Assembly (NCBI GenBank): GCA_020353055.1
Contig: CP070686.1
Coordinates: 2,571,766 to 2,606,653, forward strand
Direction: 5' to 3'
Length of the DNA stretch: 34,888 nt
Source: Caldifarciminota bacterium
GTDB taxonomy: Bacteria > Hydrothermota > Tepidihabitantia > SM23-42
Part shown: in pieces, positions 15,553-25,300 of the stretch
Layout of the letters: each line of letters opens with the position of its first letter
How positions within the stretch are numbered: position 1 is the stretch's first letter
Program-made: the position numbers and the translations under genes
The notes under the pieces: model-generated
What the model saw: the letters and a program-made list of their open reading frames with translations, nothing else
What the model was told of the DNA's origin: nothing
Database searches by the model: none

Positions 15553-16287
15553 TTAATACTCAACCGCCCGCTTTATTCGGCTGATGAGAGTATCGGCGCG
15601 AACAGCATCGAGATTGTGCCGCATGTTGATCTTTTCTTGTTCAAGAAAGCGGTTCAGATCTGCACGAGCTCTCAGCGCGGTGAATGAATCAGGATACCTG
15701 TTAATGATATCAACAAACAACACAACACGTGCCGGATAGATGGACCAATGGCCTTCCCATACGGCAGCCGCACGGTCGACCACCACACTCCTAATGTATT
15801 GGTTGAACGCCAAATCCCTCACATCCCAAGGTGAGAATATCATCTGGCGGTATATTTCATACAGTTCCTCAATAGTATCCTGGTTCTTCGTTCTGTCAAT
15901 TCTCTGCTGCAGTATTTCCACCTGGGCTAGCCATTCGGTGTAATCCACTTCACGGAATTTGAATTCGATCGGTACCCTAACCCAGGTCTGCATCGCCGTT
16001 TCCCCAACAACGGCCGGAGAGAACACAAAAGTCTTGGCTGTACGCACGGCTGCGGAATCCAGAAGATAATTACCTGATGACTTTGCAATTGTGACTTCTT
16101 CTGCCCTGCCGCTCCGATTGACCAATACCTTTACGTGAACAATACCTTCCATACCCTGCCTCCTGGCATCATCTGGATAATCCAGTTGATAATCGAGCAG
16201 GACAGGAACCAACACCTCTTTTTTTGCTGAGCACGTAAGTAGAAGCGCTCCCATCAAGACACAACCAACAATTCGTATGATCCTCAC
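15553..16287 (-). CDS. Lipoprotein with TonB-C-type domain next to the lipidation site
   Basis: A 244-residue envelope protein. The GTG at 16287 gives MRIIRIVGCVLMGALLLTC, a textbook lipoprotein signal with lipobox LLTC (Cys19). Residues about 30-110 are a TonB C-terminal domain (YPDDARRQGMEGIVHVKVLV, AVRTAKTFVFSPAV, WVRVPIEFKF). About 130 residues of unassigned, mostly helical sequence follow (EILQQRIDRTKNQDTIEELY, DLNRFLEQEKINMRHNLDAV). TonB domains normally sit at the far C-terminus behind a transmembrane helix and a Pro-rich linker; here the order is reversed and the anchor is a lipid. A longer in-frame version from ATG 16338 is possible, but the promoter at 16294-16322 would then lie inside the gene. 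Confidence 0.85.
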   Translation of the reverse strand: MRIIRIVGCVLMGALLLTCSAKKEVLVPVLLDYQLDYPDDARRQGMEGIVHVKVLVNRSGRAEEVTIAKSSGNYLLDSAAVRTAKTFVFSPAVVGETAMQTWVRVPIEFKFREVDYTEWLAQVEILQQRIDRTKNQDTIEELYEIYRQMIFSPWDVRDLAFNQYIRSVVVDRAAAVWEGHWSIYPARVVLFVDIINRYPDSFTALRARADLNRFLEQEKINMRHNLDAVRADTLISRIKRAVEY

Positions 16288-16293
16288 TACTAA

Positions 16294-16322
16294 AATATAG
16301 CCATTTCGTGAGCGTTCGTCAA
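16294..16322 (-). promoter_or_regulatory. Leaderless-type promoter of the TonB-domain lipoprotein gene
   Basis: Minus strand TTGACG (16322-16317), 17-bp spacer, TATATT (16299-16294), 6 nt, then the GTG start at 16287. The expected transcription start coincides with the G of the start codon. No ribosome-binding site is visible upstream of this GTG. Confidence 0.6.
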
Positions 16323-16347
16323 TAGCGCACCTTATCATACGAATCCC

Positions 16348-16375
16348 TTGAATTTCGGTGAAAAATAAATATAAT
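16348..16375 (+). promoter_or_regulatory. Promoter candidate of the hisC operon
   Basis: TTGAAT (16348-16353), 16-bp spacer, perfect TATAAT (16370-16375). The predicted start near 16382 leaves a leader of only about 9 nt, mostly the CGGAGG ribosome-binding site before GTG 16391. It is divergent to the 16294-16322 promoter, with 25 bp between the two -35 boxes. Confidence 0.5.
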
Positions 16376-16390
16376 ATCAACGGAGGTACC

Positions 16391-17476
16391 GTGATTGAAC
16401 TAAGGAATTTTGTCAAGAACATCAGACCCTACAAACCCGGAAAGCCTATCGAAGAGGTTATTAAAGAACTGGGATTGAGCGGTGAGGTCCTGAAATTAGC
16501 CTCAAACGAAAATCCCTTAGGCGCATCGCCGCAGGCTATCAAGGCAATGAGTGAAAGAATAGGTGATTCGTATCTTTATCCTGATGATAACTGCTATTAC
16601 CTGAAGCAACGTTTGAGCGAGAAATCCGGGATTCCCGTAACAAATGTGATCGTCGGTAGTGGCTCGGTCGAGTTGATCGAGTTGATTTTCAAAGCATACG
16701 TCAATCCTGGAGATCAGGTCATAATGAGCGAACCGTCATTTATTATGTACAAAATCGCATGCCAGATCTTTGGCGGCGAGCGCATCGCCATACCGCTCAA
16801 GAATCACCAGCATGATATAGCAACAATGACACAGAAGATCAACAATAAAACAAAGATCATCATTGTCGACAACCCAATAAATCCCACTGGTACCATCATC
16901 AGGAAAGAAGAAATGGACCACTTTGTGGACACGGTACCCGCAAATGTCATCCTGGTCATCGATGAAGCCTATCATGAGTATATAAAGAAAACTGAATACC
17001 CGCATGGCCTGGATTACTTGAAAAAACATGAGAATATTCTCGTGCTCCACACGTTTTCGAAAATCTATGGACTGGCCGGGCTGCGTGTCGGTTATGGATT
17101 CAGTAGCGAAGAGATCATCGGCGCAATGATGAAGGTCAGGCTGCCTTTCAATGTGAATCGTATCGGTCAGATCGCGGCAGGCGCAGCACTCGGTGACACA
17201 GATTTCGTCAGATCGAGCATGGAGAATAACGATGCCGGTAAAGCATTCCTCTACCGTGAATTCGAACGTCTGGGATTGAGCTACACACCCACGTTCGGGA
17301 ATTTCGTCCTTGTCGATTTCAAGAGGGAGGCCAAAGAGGTCTTCGAAGCAGTTCAAAAGAAGGGCGTCATCCTGAGAACGGTATACGAGTACGGCCTGCC
17401 TACGTCGCTGCGTATTACCATAGGTTCACAGGTTCAAAACGAAAGACTTGTCAGAACATTACAGGAAATCATTTAG
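16391..17476 (+). CDS. hisC: Histidinol-phosphate aminotransferase
   Basis: PLP-dependent class I/II aminotransferase of histidine synthesis, converting imidazole-acetol phosphate to histidinol phosphate; relatives also act on aromatic amino acids. The 361-residue protein starts VIELRNFVKNIRPYKPGKPI, typical of HisC, and has LASNENPLG at 36-44, DNPINPTG at 160-167, DEAYHEY at 191-197, the Schiff-base lysine K224 in HTFSKIYGLAG and R232 in GLRVGYG. The GTG at 16391 is chosen because CGGAGG lies just upstream and homology begins there. A GTG at 16358 in the same frame would place the -10 box and ribosome-binding site within the gene. No other his gene is in the window, so a second role in aromatic amino acid transamination is possible. 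Confidence 0.92.
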   Translation: MIELRNFVKNIRPYKPGKPIEEVIKELGLSGEVLKLASNENPLGASPQAIKAMSERIGDSYLYPDDNCYYLKQRLSEKSGIPVTNVIVGSGSVELIELIFKAYVNPGDQVIMSEPSFIMYKIACQIFGGERIAIPLKNHQHDIATMTQKINNKTKIIIVDNPINPTGTIIRKEEMDHFVDTVPANVILVIDEAYHEYIKKTEYPHGLDYLKKHENILVLHTFSKIYGLAGLRVGYGFSSEEIIGAMMKVRLPFNVNRIGQIAAGAALGDTDFVRSSMENNDAGKAFLYREFERLGLSYTPTFGNFVLVDFKREAKEVFEAVQKKGVILRTVYEYGLPTSLRITIGSQVQNERLVRTLQEII

Positions 17477-18373
17477 GTGAAATCGTTCGCTGAAGTCATA
17501 AAATTAGCGAAAAAAAAAGGGAAACGAAGATGCGTTGTCGTTAAGGCAGAGGAAGAGACCGTACTGGAGGGAATCAGGTTAGCTCAAGAACTTGGATTGA
17601 TATCACCGGTATTGATCGGTGATGCACAAAAAATCACCGAAATAGCGAAACACGTGAAACTGGATACTAAAGATTGTGAAATACACAACCACCCAGACGA
17701 AAACGAAGCCATAGTCGAAGCTAACATACTGGTCAAGGAAAAAGGTGATCTTCTCATGAAGGGCATGTTATCGACATCCTCTTTTCTAAAAGGGGTCTTG
17801 AACAAAGAAACCGGCTTAAGAAAGGGAAGAATACTCAGTCATATCGCGGCACTCGAGATCCCCGGTTACCACAAATTAATCTTCATGTCGGACGGAGGCA
17901 TGAATCCTAAGCTCGACCTCAATACTCGCATCGAAATCATCAAAAACGCGATTGAAACGCTGAATCTCGTTGGTATTGAGAATCCAAAGGTCGCTTTGGT
18001 CGCGGCAAGCGAAACGATACACCCCGATATACCTGAAACAGTGGACGCGGCTAAGATAGTCGAAATGCACCAGTCGGGGCAGATCACTGGCGCTACGATC
18101 GCCGGACCGTTCGGATTCGACGTGGCGGTCTCCAGGGATGCTGCCGCGATTAAAAAAATCGATAGTCCTGTTGCTGGCGATGTTGATTTCATACTCATGC
18201 CAAATATTTCTGCAGCCAACATTTGGGCAAAAGGATTGATCTATTTCGCTAATGCGAAGGCAGCTGGCACGGTGGCGGGCGCGCTTCGTCCAATAATAAT
18301 GCTTTCAAGAGCCGATGAACCGGCAACAAAACTCAATTCAATTGCCCTGGGTACAATTATAGCGACAACCTAA
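17477..18373 (+). CDS. ptb: Phosphate butyryltransferase / phosphate acetyltransferase family enzyme
   Basis: Interconverts acyl-CoA and acyl phosphate, the step before substrate-level ATP formation by an acyl kinase. The 298-residue size fits Ptb (about 300 aa). Motifs are LLMKGMLST at 92-100, SDGGMN at 138-143, GPFGFDVAVS at 210-219 and SPVAGDVDFILMPN at 230-243, the Ptb form of the PTA/PTB signature. It begins with GTG immediately after the hisC stop, with AGGAAA about 10 nt upstream, so it is translationally linked to hisC. No butyrate or acetate kinase gene is visible here. A link to the three acyl-CoA dehydrogenases on the other strand is plausible on function but not shown by operon structure. 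Butyryl versus branched-chain or acetyl specificity is open. Confidence 0.88.
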   Translation: MKSFAEVIKLAKKKGKRRCVVVKAEEETVLEGIRLAQELGLISPVLIGDAQKITEIAKHVKLDTKDCEIHNHPDENEAIVEANILVKEKGDLLMKGMLSTSSFLKGVLNKETGLRKGRILSHIAALEIPGYHKLIFMSDGGMNPKLDLNTRIEIIKNAIETLNLVGIENPKVALVAASETIHPDIPETVDAAKIVEMHQSGQITGATIAGPFGFDVAVSRDAAAIKKIDSPVAGDVDFILMPNISAANIWAKGLIYFANAKAAGTVAGALRPIIMLSRADEPATKLNSIALGTIIATT

Positions 18374-18542
18374 CATCGATATCATCCGAAAAGAAAATAC
18401 TGCAATTTCTGGCAAACCAAAAAGCCAAGCCGAGGCACTTCAGCTTTTTTCCGGTTCCGAGATAATAAAGCGGCTCTTCGAAACAACATCCCTGCGTATC
18501 GGCGGCCTATGTGGATCGGCGACAACGCTCTTTGTACACGAA

Positions 18543-21236
18543 TTGGCACGGCACAGGCCGATCGTTTTGATGCCGACCGAAGAAAACATCGAACGATACC
18601 GACGTGAACTGAAAAAATTGGGAAACGAAACCGTCCTCATCAATACAGACCAACCATTCTATATGGATTCGAAGATCATCATTACTGACCCGGCGATGCT
18701 CAGTGAAAACATCACGAAAAAAGAACTTGTAACCGTCGCCCTCCATCGTACTATCAGTGTTGAGCAATTCATCGCGCGCCTCGAGGCAACCGGATACTCA
18801 CGAGAGGACAATGTCGAGGAAGAAAATGAATATGCCATGCGAGGCGGCATCATCGACGTCTTCGAAGCCGATGGCTTTCCCATACGAATCGAGTTATACG
18901 GCGATAAGGTATTCTCGATACGGAAATTTGACACACAAACCCAAAGGTCAACAGAAAATGTCGATCGTCTAAAGCTACAACTGGTAAGTGTTACAACCAA
19001 ACCCGAATTGCTCCTGCACTGGATAGCCAAAAAACATATTCTGGTGACTGAGTGTGATGTACAATCACAACTACGGACCTTATTCCTCGTTGACAGAGGC
19101 GACACTCAATACCACTTCAGCACGCCGAGACCCTATTTTGGAGATTTTAGAACCCTCATCGCCGACATCAACCAAGGAACACAAGCGTTCAAATTCCTCG
19201 TCTCTGCTTCCCTCGGCAGAAAATTGACCTCTTTGCTCGGCGACATCGAAATCTATCGTATACCGTTAGAAAGTGGCTTTGTCGACACTGCGAAAAACAT
19301 CGTTTATTTGACAGAAAAAGAGATATTCGGTTCGATTAGAAAGCGCAAGGTTGTCTACAAAGGACCGTTCGTTGATGACCTCATGGGTTTCAAGGAAATG
19401 GACTACGTCGTGCATAGCGACTTTGGAATCGGGCAATACAAAGGGTTGACACTGCTAGATCTTGCTGGGAAGAAGATAGAATGTCTGGAAATCTCCTATG
19501 CGGGCAAGGACAAACTCTTCCTTCCGATCGAGCGGCTGAACCTTCTTGAAAGATTCGTGGCAACCGATGACCGCCCTCCGAGGCTCTCCAAACTGGGAGG
19601 AGAATTATGGCTTCGCACAAAGAAAAGAGTTAGAAAAGCAACCGAGCGACTGGCCATCGAATTATTGAAACTCTATGCGCAGAGAATGAAGGAACCTGGC
19701 TTTGCATACTCTGCAGATTCCCCCGAAGTAAAGGCACTGGAAACAACCTTTCCATACGAAGAAACCGAAGACCAACTGCAAGCGATAGACGACGTGAAGA
19801 AAGAAATGGAATCACCCAAACCCACAGAGCGATTGATTTGTGGTGATGTTGGTTACGGAAAAACAGAGATCGCGCTTCGAGCTTCGTTTAAGGCGGCGCT
19901 CGATGGCAAACAGACAATGCTTCTATGTCCAACGACACTACTGGCGTTTCAACACTACAACACGTTTACGAATAGACTCGACCCTTTTCCGGTCAAAGTC
20001 GAAATGGTGTCAAGATTTCGAAAGAAGGAAGAACTCACCGAAATCATGCAGAAACTTGCTGAGGGCAAAATCGATATCGTCATCGGTACCCATCGTCTGC
20101 TACAGCCCGACGTGCAATTCCATGACCTCGGTCTATTGATCATCGACGAAGAACAAAGATTCGGCGTGGCCCAAAAGGAAAAAATCAAGAAACTAAGACC
20201 GGGCATTGATGTCATTTACCTCTCAGCAACACCAATTCCTCGAACCCTGTACATGGCACTTTCGGGGCTGAAGAATATATCAAATATTCACACGCCGCCG
20301 GTCGGGCGCAAAGATGTATCAACTCAAATAATCCATTTTGATGAAGATATGATAGAAGAAATTATTCGACATGAACTCGACCGGAGTGGCCAAATCTTCT
20401 TCGTACACAACCGGATACAAACCATCGAAACTGTACGAAACAAGCTAATAAGCATCTTACCGGACATTCGAATTTGCCTATTGCATGGAAGAATGCGAGA
20501 GGACATCAGTGCACGACTGATGGTAGAATTCATTAACGGAAAACACGATATGCTTCTATCAACCGCTATAGTAGAATCCGGGCTGGATATCCCGAGGGTC
20601 AACACAATCATTGTTGACCAGGCCCACAAATTTGGACTTGCTGATCTCCATCAACTACGCGGGCGTGTTGGCCGTGGTGAGCTTCAAGGCTATGCTTATT
20701 TCGTAGTACCATCTCACGCAAAGATAACCGCTGAAGCGAACAAAAGACTCGGTGCTTTGGTGTCCTACACATCACTTGGGTCTGGCTTCCGCCTTGCACT
20801 TCGCGACATGGAAATAAGAGGAGTGGGTAATCTCCTTGGACGGGAACAGTCCGGCCACCTGAATGCTATCGGTTATCATCACTACATGAGGCTCCTGAGC
20901 GAATCAGTCAGTGAACTGCAAGGGAAGGGAGTGGTGCACGAACCAATCCTTGACCTAAAACTCGATGCATATTTCCCGGGCGAATATATTTCCAGTGCTT
21001 ACGAGAGAACTGCTCTCTACAAGAGGTTGTTGGAGGTCGACTCACAACACGAACTTGATTCTATCAGAGACGAAATCGTCGACCGTTTCGGAAGATATCC
21101 TTCAGAAGTAGAGAACCTGTTCACACTATCCGCGGTGAGACTAAAAGCCAGGACAGTCGGTGCCTCAGAAGTCATCCGGCAAGGCAAACAATTCATATTC
21201 TATAGAGAAGGTAATGTAGTATGCAAAACCAGTTGA
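18543..21236 (+). CDS. mfd: Transcription-repair coupling factor Mfd (start uncertain, probably further upstream)
   Basis: A DNA translocase that removes stalled RNA polymerase and recruits UvrA. From TTG 18543 it has 897 residues. It contains a shortened UvrB-like N-terminal module (EENEYAMRGGIIDVFEADGF), the CarD-like RNA polymerase-interaction domain (about 282-345; DYVVHSDFGIGQYKGL), Walker A GDVGYGKTE near 432, DEEQRFG near 534, SATPIPRTLYMAL near 560, helicase motifs ESGLDIPRVNTIIVD and QLRGRVGRG, and the C-terminal TRCF domain. It is shorter than the 1148-aa E. coli Mfd because of the reduced N-terminus. Homology-like sequence continues upstream in frame to about 18420 (LRIGGLCGSATTLFVHELAR matches the Mfd GAA-AtLVaEiA segment), but there is no ATG, GTG or TTG in that stretch. 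Confidence 0.93.
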   Translation: MARHRPIVLMPTEENIERYRRELKKLGNETVLINTDQPFYMDSKIIITDPAMLSENITKKELVTVALHRTISVEQFIARLEATGYSREDNVEEENEYAMRGGIIDVFEADGFPIRIELYGDKVFSIRKFDTQTQRSTENVDRLKLQLVSVTTKPELLLHWIAKKHILVTECDVQSQLRTLFLVDRGDTQYHFSTPRPYFGDFRTLIADINQGTQAFKFLVSASLGRKLTSLLGDIEIYRIPLESGFVDTAKNIVYLTEKEIFGSIRKRKVVYKGPFVDDLMGFKEMDYVVHSDFGIGQYKGLTLLDLAGKKIECLEISYAGKDKLFLPIERLNLLERFVATDDRPPRLSKLGGELWLRTKKRVRKATERLAIELLKLYAQRMKEPGFAYSADSPEVKALETTFPYEETEDQLQAIDDVKKEMESPKPTERLICGDVGYGKTEIALRASFKAALDGKQTMLLCPTTLLAFQHYNTFTNRLDPFPVKVEMVSRFRKKEELTEIMQKLAEGKIDIVIGTHRLLQPDVQFHDLGLLIIDEEQRFGVAQKEKIKKLRPGIDVIYLSATPIPRTLYMALSGLKNISNIHTPPVGRKDVSTQIIHFDEDMIEEIIRHELDRSGQIFFVHNRIQTIETVRNKLISILPDIRICLLHGRMREDISARLMVEFINGKHDMLLSTAIVESGLDIPRVNTIIVDQAHKFGLADLHQLRGRVGRGELQGYAYFVVPSHAKITAEANKRLGALVSYTSLGSGFRLALRDMEIRGVGNLLGREQSGHLNAIGYHHYMRLLSESVSELQGKGVVHEPILDLKLDAYFPGEYISSAYERTALYKRLLEVDSQHELDSIRDEIVDRFGRYPSEVENLFTLSAVRLKARTVGASEVIRQGKQFIFYREGNVVCKTS

Positions 21237-21261
21237 CTTTCCATTGACTCGTAATTATAAT
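21233..21261 (+). promoter_or_regulatory. Strong promoter of the 100-aa membrane protein gene
   Basis: TTGACT (21233-21238), 17-bp spacer, perfect TATAAT (21256-21261). The -35 box overlaps the mfd stop codon. The start near 21268 leaves a short leader containing AAAGGAGG before GTG 21279. Confidence 0.65.
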
Positions 21262-21278
21262 CAAACAAAGGAGGAAAA

Positions 21279-21581
21279 GTGGAGAAGAAATTTCGAACTT
21301 TGAGAACGGTATCGCTGATCCTCAAAGTTGTCGCATGGATTATTGCCGCGCTGACAGTGATCGGATTCATCGCCCTACTTGTTGGCGGTGCAGCTCTTGC
21401 CCAATTTGGTGGACGCTACGGTGGTGTGGGTTCTCTTGGACCTTTCGGAGCGGTTGGGGTCGCTTTCTATATACTGATCATCGGCATAATCTGGTTTCTT
21501 AGCATATTAGCCGGTGCCGAATTGATTTTGGTGATTCTGGCGATCGAGGAAAATACGCGCACCAACAAAACCGCAAGCTAA
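21279..21581 (+). CDS. Small membrane protein with two transmembrane segments
   Basis: A 100-residue protein of unknown function. A short basic N-terminus (EKKFRTLRT) is followed by a hydrophobic segment at about 12-40, a Gly-rich loop with FGGRYGGVGSLGPFG at about 43-57, a second hydrophobic segment at about 60-90, and a polar tail EENTRTNKTAS. Both ends should face the cytoplasm by the positive-inside rule. Translation starts at GTG behind AAAGGAGG. It has its own strong promoter, which suggests expression independent of mfd. I do not recognise the family. Confidence 0.75.
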   Translation: MEKKFRTLRTVSLILKVVAWIIAALTVIGFIALLVGGAALAQFGGRYGGVGSLGPFGAVGVAFYILIIGIIWFLSILAGAELILVILAIEENTRTNKTAS

Positions 21582-21651
21582 AACGCTGCAGGATTTGCGA
21601 CAGCTGTTCTGAAGACCGGATAAGAACTAATCGACCGGCCTGTTATTTTTC

Positions 21652-21834
21652 TTATTTCTCCGGGAAGAGAAAATGGAAAGTCAATGCGAAGAGTAGCATG
21701 GTGACGGTGAGTCGCAGATAGGTAATGCCTCCAAGTTCAAAAAGGATATTGTTCGGCATCAGCACGCGAGAAATAATACCCAGTATGATCGTTATCACCG
21801 CCGCTACAAGTGCAGCGTATTTCAGTATCCTCAT
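21652..21834 (-). CDS. 60-aa membrane protein of unknown function
   Basis: Begins MRILKYAALVAAVITIILGI, followed by a second hydrophobic segment (LRLTVTMLLFALTFHFLF), so two membrane passes with a short loop containing MPNNILFELGG. The ATG at 21834 is preceded by AAAGGAGG with 5-nt spacing, which decides the start; the in-frame extension to 22074 overlaps the ACT-domain gene and has no ribosome-binding site. It is the last gene of the minus-strand run that begins at 28989, ending about 70 bp from the convergent gene at 21581. Nothing in the intervening bases forms a convincing terminator. Confidence 0.7.
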   Translation of the reverse strand: MRILKYAALVAAVITIILGIISRVLMPNNILFELGGITYLRLTVTMLLFALTFHFLFPEK

Positions 21835-21881
21835 TGCATCCTCCTTTTGCGACAAAAGATAGAACGCACTCGTCGTTATTT

Positions 21882-22337
21882 CTAAGTGAATTCTTTTTTC
21901 AAAGCCTCCACTGCACCAGCAATCCTGTCCTGGCTGACAACAATACTGAGAACGGTAAGGGAAGCGCTGATCATATCGATATTTATCCCGTTCTCGGACA
22001 GAACCTTGAATATTCTTCCGGCAATGCCTGGTGTAGTCGCCAATTTCGCACCGTAGATGGTAATAAGTGCACAATTCCTATCCACGGCGATATTCCGAGC
22101 GCCGAAATTACCTTTTGTCGTCTCAAGAAGTTTCACAACTTCATCAAGGTCAGCATCAAGAACGGCAAATGAAATATCGGCACGTCCGCGGCCTGTTGAA
22201 CTCGTGGAAATTAACTCGACGTTCAAACCATGTTCACCGAGCGCGCTGAAGATTTCAGCAGCCACACCATATCGATCGGTAACACCATTGAGGGTAACCT
22301 TGGCGATATTTTTATTATGCTCAATACTATCTATCAT
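21882..22337 (-). CDS. Stand-alone tandem ACT-domain protein (aspartokinase-type regulatory fold)
   Basis: A 151-residue protein made almost entirely of two ACT domains, about 10-78 (VTLNGVTDRYGVAAEIFSAL, then RADISFAVLDADLDEVV) and about 88-150 (ALITIYGAKLATTPGIAGRI, then GINIDMISASLTVLSIVVSQ). This arrangement is the C-terminal regulatory half of aspartate kinase, which binds lysine or threonine; no kinase domain is present or encoded nearby. It may bind an amino acid and regulate a partner, or be a detached aspartokinase beta subunit. CAGGAG precedes the ATG. It follows the C25 peptidase gene by 17 bp, though the functional link is not obvious. Confidence 0.86.
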   Translation of the reverse strand: MIDSIEHNKNIAKVTLNGVTDRYGVAAEIFSALGEHGLNVELISTSSTGRGRADISFAVLDADLDEVVKLLETTKGNFGARNIAVDRNCALITIYGAKLATTPGIAGRIFKVLSENGINIDMISASLTVLSIVVSQDRIAGAVEALKKEFT

Positions 22338-22354
22338 TTTGCAGACTCCTGTTG

Positions 22355-25300
22355 TTATCGAGCAATGATGAATTTCTCCACAACATCGTCCCGTGAATTA
22401 TCGGCCTCAACATACGCTTTCACAAGATAAACACCATTACTGATCTCATCACCGAAGTTGTCGAGTCCGTTCCAAAATATCTGATTGTAACCAGCCACAC
22501 AAGAGACGTTGTCGATCGTCTTTATCAAACGTCCAGCGATCGTGAATATTTTCAGCTGTACGATCCCTGAACGAGAAAGTATGAACGTGAACCACAATCC
22601 ATCATCCGTTCGCACCGGATTTGGATAAATCAGAAGATCACTTATCTCCAACTGACCGTATAATTCAGTATTAAGGATAAGTCTCCGTACAGTCTGGTTG
22701 AAATTATTGTCAACGACATTGATTGTCAACGTATCAACCGCTTCCGGCAGTTCAATTCCCACGACAAACTCACCGCTCGTAAAGGAATTTTTGTCATAGT
22801 AGAAATAATCACGAAGATCAACCTTACTGTCCAAATTACTGTTTATATAGATGTAAAAACCGTTCGTACTCTCGATAGAATATAGCAGGTTGATTCCGCT
22901 GCTGTCCGCAACTCGTCCCGTGATAGTAAATTTCCTGTCCACCCAATCGCCATCCTTCAGTTCTCTACCGCCTTCATAGAGAACGACGTCTGGACCTGCC
23001 GCATCCGTAGACGGTAATGCTGAGCCAAAAACACGTACCGAATCGAGCACCCCGCTGCGGTCCCCGTAGATACTGCTCAATTTGAGTACTGGCAGGTTCG
23101 TTGTAGAAACACGCGGTGTAATGATAGTTGCCGTATCGGTGTCCCAGTATCCCACATAAACCTCTTTTCCATCAATGTAGTATCCGTAATCGACCCATGA
23201 ACTGGCGCCCACCTGCACCGACCGGAAGACATATTCGCTGATCCTATCAGCCGTGCTGGCGTCGAACTTGTCGATATGCGTCGTGTCCCTAACAAAAGCC
23301 TTAAGATGATAGCGGCTGTTATCCGCGACAACATCTAGTTTGTCCACCGGTCTTACTGAATCCGGGGAACTGGCAAGGTACATCGGGTGGTACATCTTCC
23401 TGAACTTCGTTGCCGGGTCACCAATCAGTAAGTATTGTTGATGCCAATATCCATCACGGGCGATTACACTACACTCACCCATCGTGAGAGTAGTATCCGG
23501 GCTCGTAATGTTACGGCACAAACGTTCACCGATGACTTCGTTGTCGTGTGGATACGTACCAGCCGTGGCTGCCATCGTACCGATGGCGCCGCTTCTAATA
23601 CGTACGAACTCCTCACCCAAGCACTCATAGTCAGAATCATCGAACCGACCCACATTACAGGAACCAAAAAAGAAGAATGGAAGCTTCCTTCCATTGTTAA
23701 TGCGGCCAATATAAGGACTGAGAAACAGTACCTCATGGGCGAGCTGATGCGTGTTGCCGTGGCCATAGAATAAACCCAGAAGGCCTCCCTTATTGAATTC
23801 CCTGATGAAAGCCTCTCTAGCATTCCCCTTTTCAGTCGTTCCCGCACCGAGCGGTGGATAGCTGATCATATAGACCTTTGCGAAATCGTACAATGAATCC
23901 GGGATACGCTGGCTGTTGCGCTCACAGGCGCCGGTGTGTAAGGTCGGATTCTCGAATCCATATGCATACTCATCGTCCGCAGCCAGTATCACTCTTTTGG
24001 TCCAGTGACCCGTGATGTCGCCTGTTTCATAGTTTATCAATTTATCTATGAAATCCCTTACTTCTGAGCGGTTACGGACCGTTATCCTGCCCAAGCACAT
24101 GGCTTCGCCCTGTCCGAAGTTAACGTATTCGCCCTCGTAAAGGTCGTTATCAGAAAATACGGCACTGCCTGAAAGGTATGTACCGTACTCATACATGGGC
24201 ACAAAATCAGGAGGATTCTCCTTGCCAAGATTGTTCTTGTAGTCGTATGTAGCATCACCAACCAGCAGGACGTATTTCGGATAAGGTGACCAGTTATTCA
24301 TCGTATAATACAGGAAATGCTTTATCGCCAGGGGGTCGAATCGGCCGAAGGAGAAATCATCATAAATATCGTCGACCACAACGACTTTCGTTAGATATTC
24401 GCGGCTTCGATATTCCACGAGAGGCATGATCGCGTTATAGAAATCCTCGTGCACGATCATGATGTATTCACAGCCGTCAATCTGATTACGTAATCTGCCG
24501 GGGTTAGCAGCAATAAGTTCGGCCGAACGGGCAAAAGAAAATTCGGATAAGTGCAACATTTGAAATGAATCAACCGAACTCGAAAAGCGCATCGTGCTAC
24601 CCTCGATCGTCATGTTTGATAATCTTATCGGTGCATCTAAATCAGTAACATCGAGTACAAAAGGCTGCGCTCCAACACCGCGGTATCGAACAGAATACTC
24701 CTGAGGCGTTTCGAATAACACATGATGCGGCGCGCCGAGTGATGCACTTCGTTCGTAGTTGATATCGACCGCATTCAGAAAGGCACTTAGACTACCCGAT
24801 ACTCCATCAAGCCTTATAACATCGTAAACAAGAACCGAAGAATCCCCAAATAAACTGCCATTACCAGTCAAGTATGCAGGAGGCATGTGCGTATATGCAG
24901 CAAGTGACACAGTATCGCTGAAGAAAATACTTCCATCGAGTGTGAAGCGATACCAGAAATTTGCGCTGTCCAGTGTGAACATCGCAATTCGCACCTGTCC
25001 GGGGCCAACTGCTCCCGGATGTCCTACCGTGATCTGCGCCGTTCCAAGATTACCGGTCAGTGGTGAAACGTCAGCCCAATACCAGTTCGTTCCCGAACGG
25101 CTGGGGTTGCCAATGTCAATCTCATTATGGGCAACAGCATTGACCGTCGTGTCCGGCGTCGAACCGTTCCAAGCCGCATCGGACTGCACCATGCGTTTGC
25201 CCTCGACACCTCCAAATGTGAACCAGTAGATATTGTCAATGGCGTACCCGTTTTCATACCAGACAATGCTGCTGTCGGGCACAAAGTGACTCGCCGCATA

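Noticed and set aside
16358-16390. Upstream GTG for hisC
   Set aside because: It would place the TATAAT box and CGGAGG within the coding region. The GTG at 16391 fits HisC homology and the ribosome-binding site.
21652-22074. 140-codon version of the small membrane protein gene
   Set aside because: The first 80 codons overlap the ACT-domain gene, read as out-of-frame sequence, and lack a ribosome-binding site. The ATG at 21834 has a strong one.
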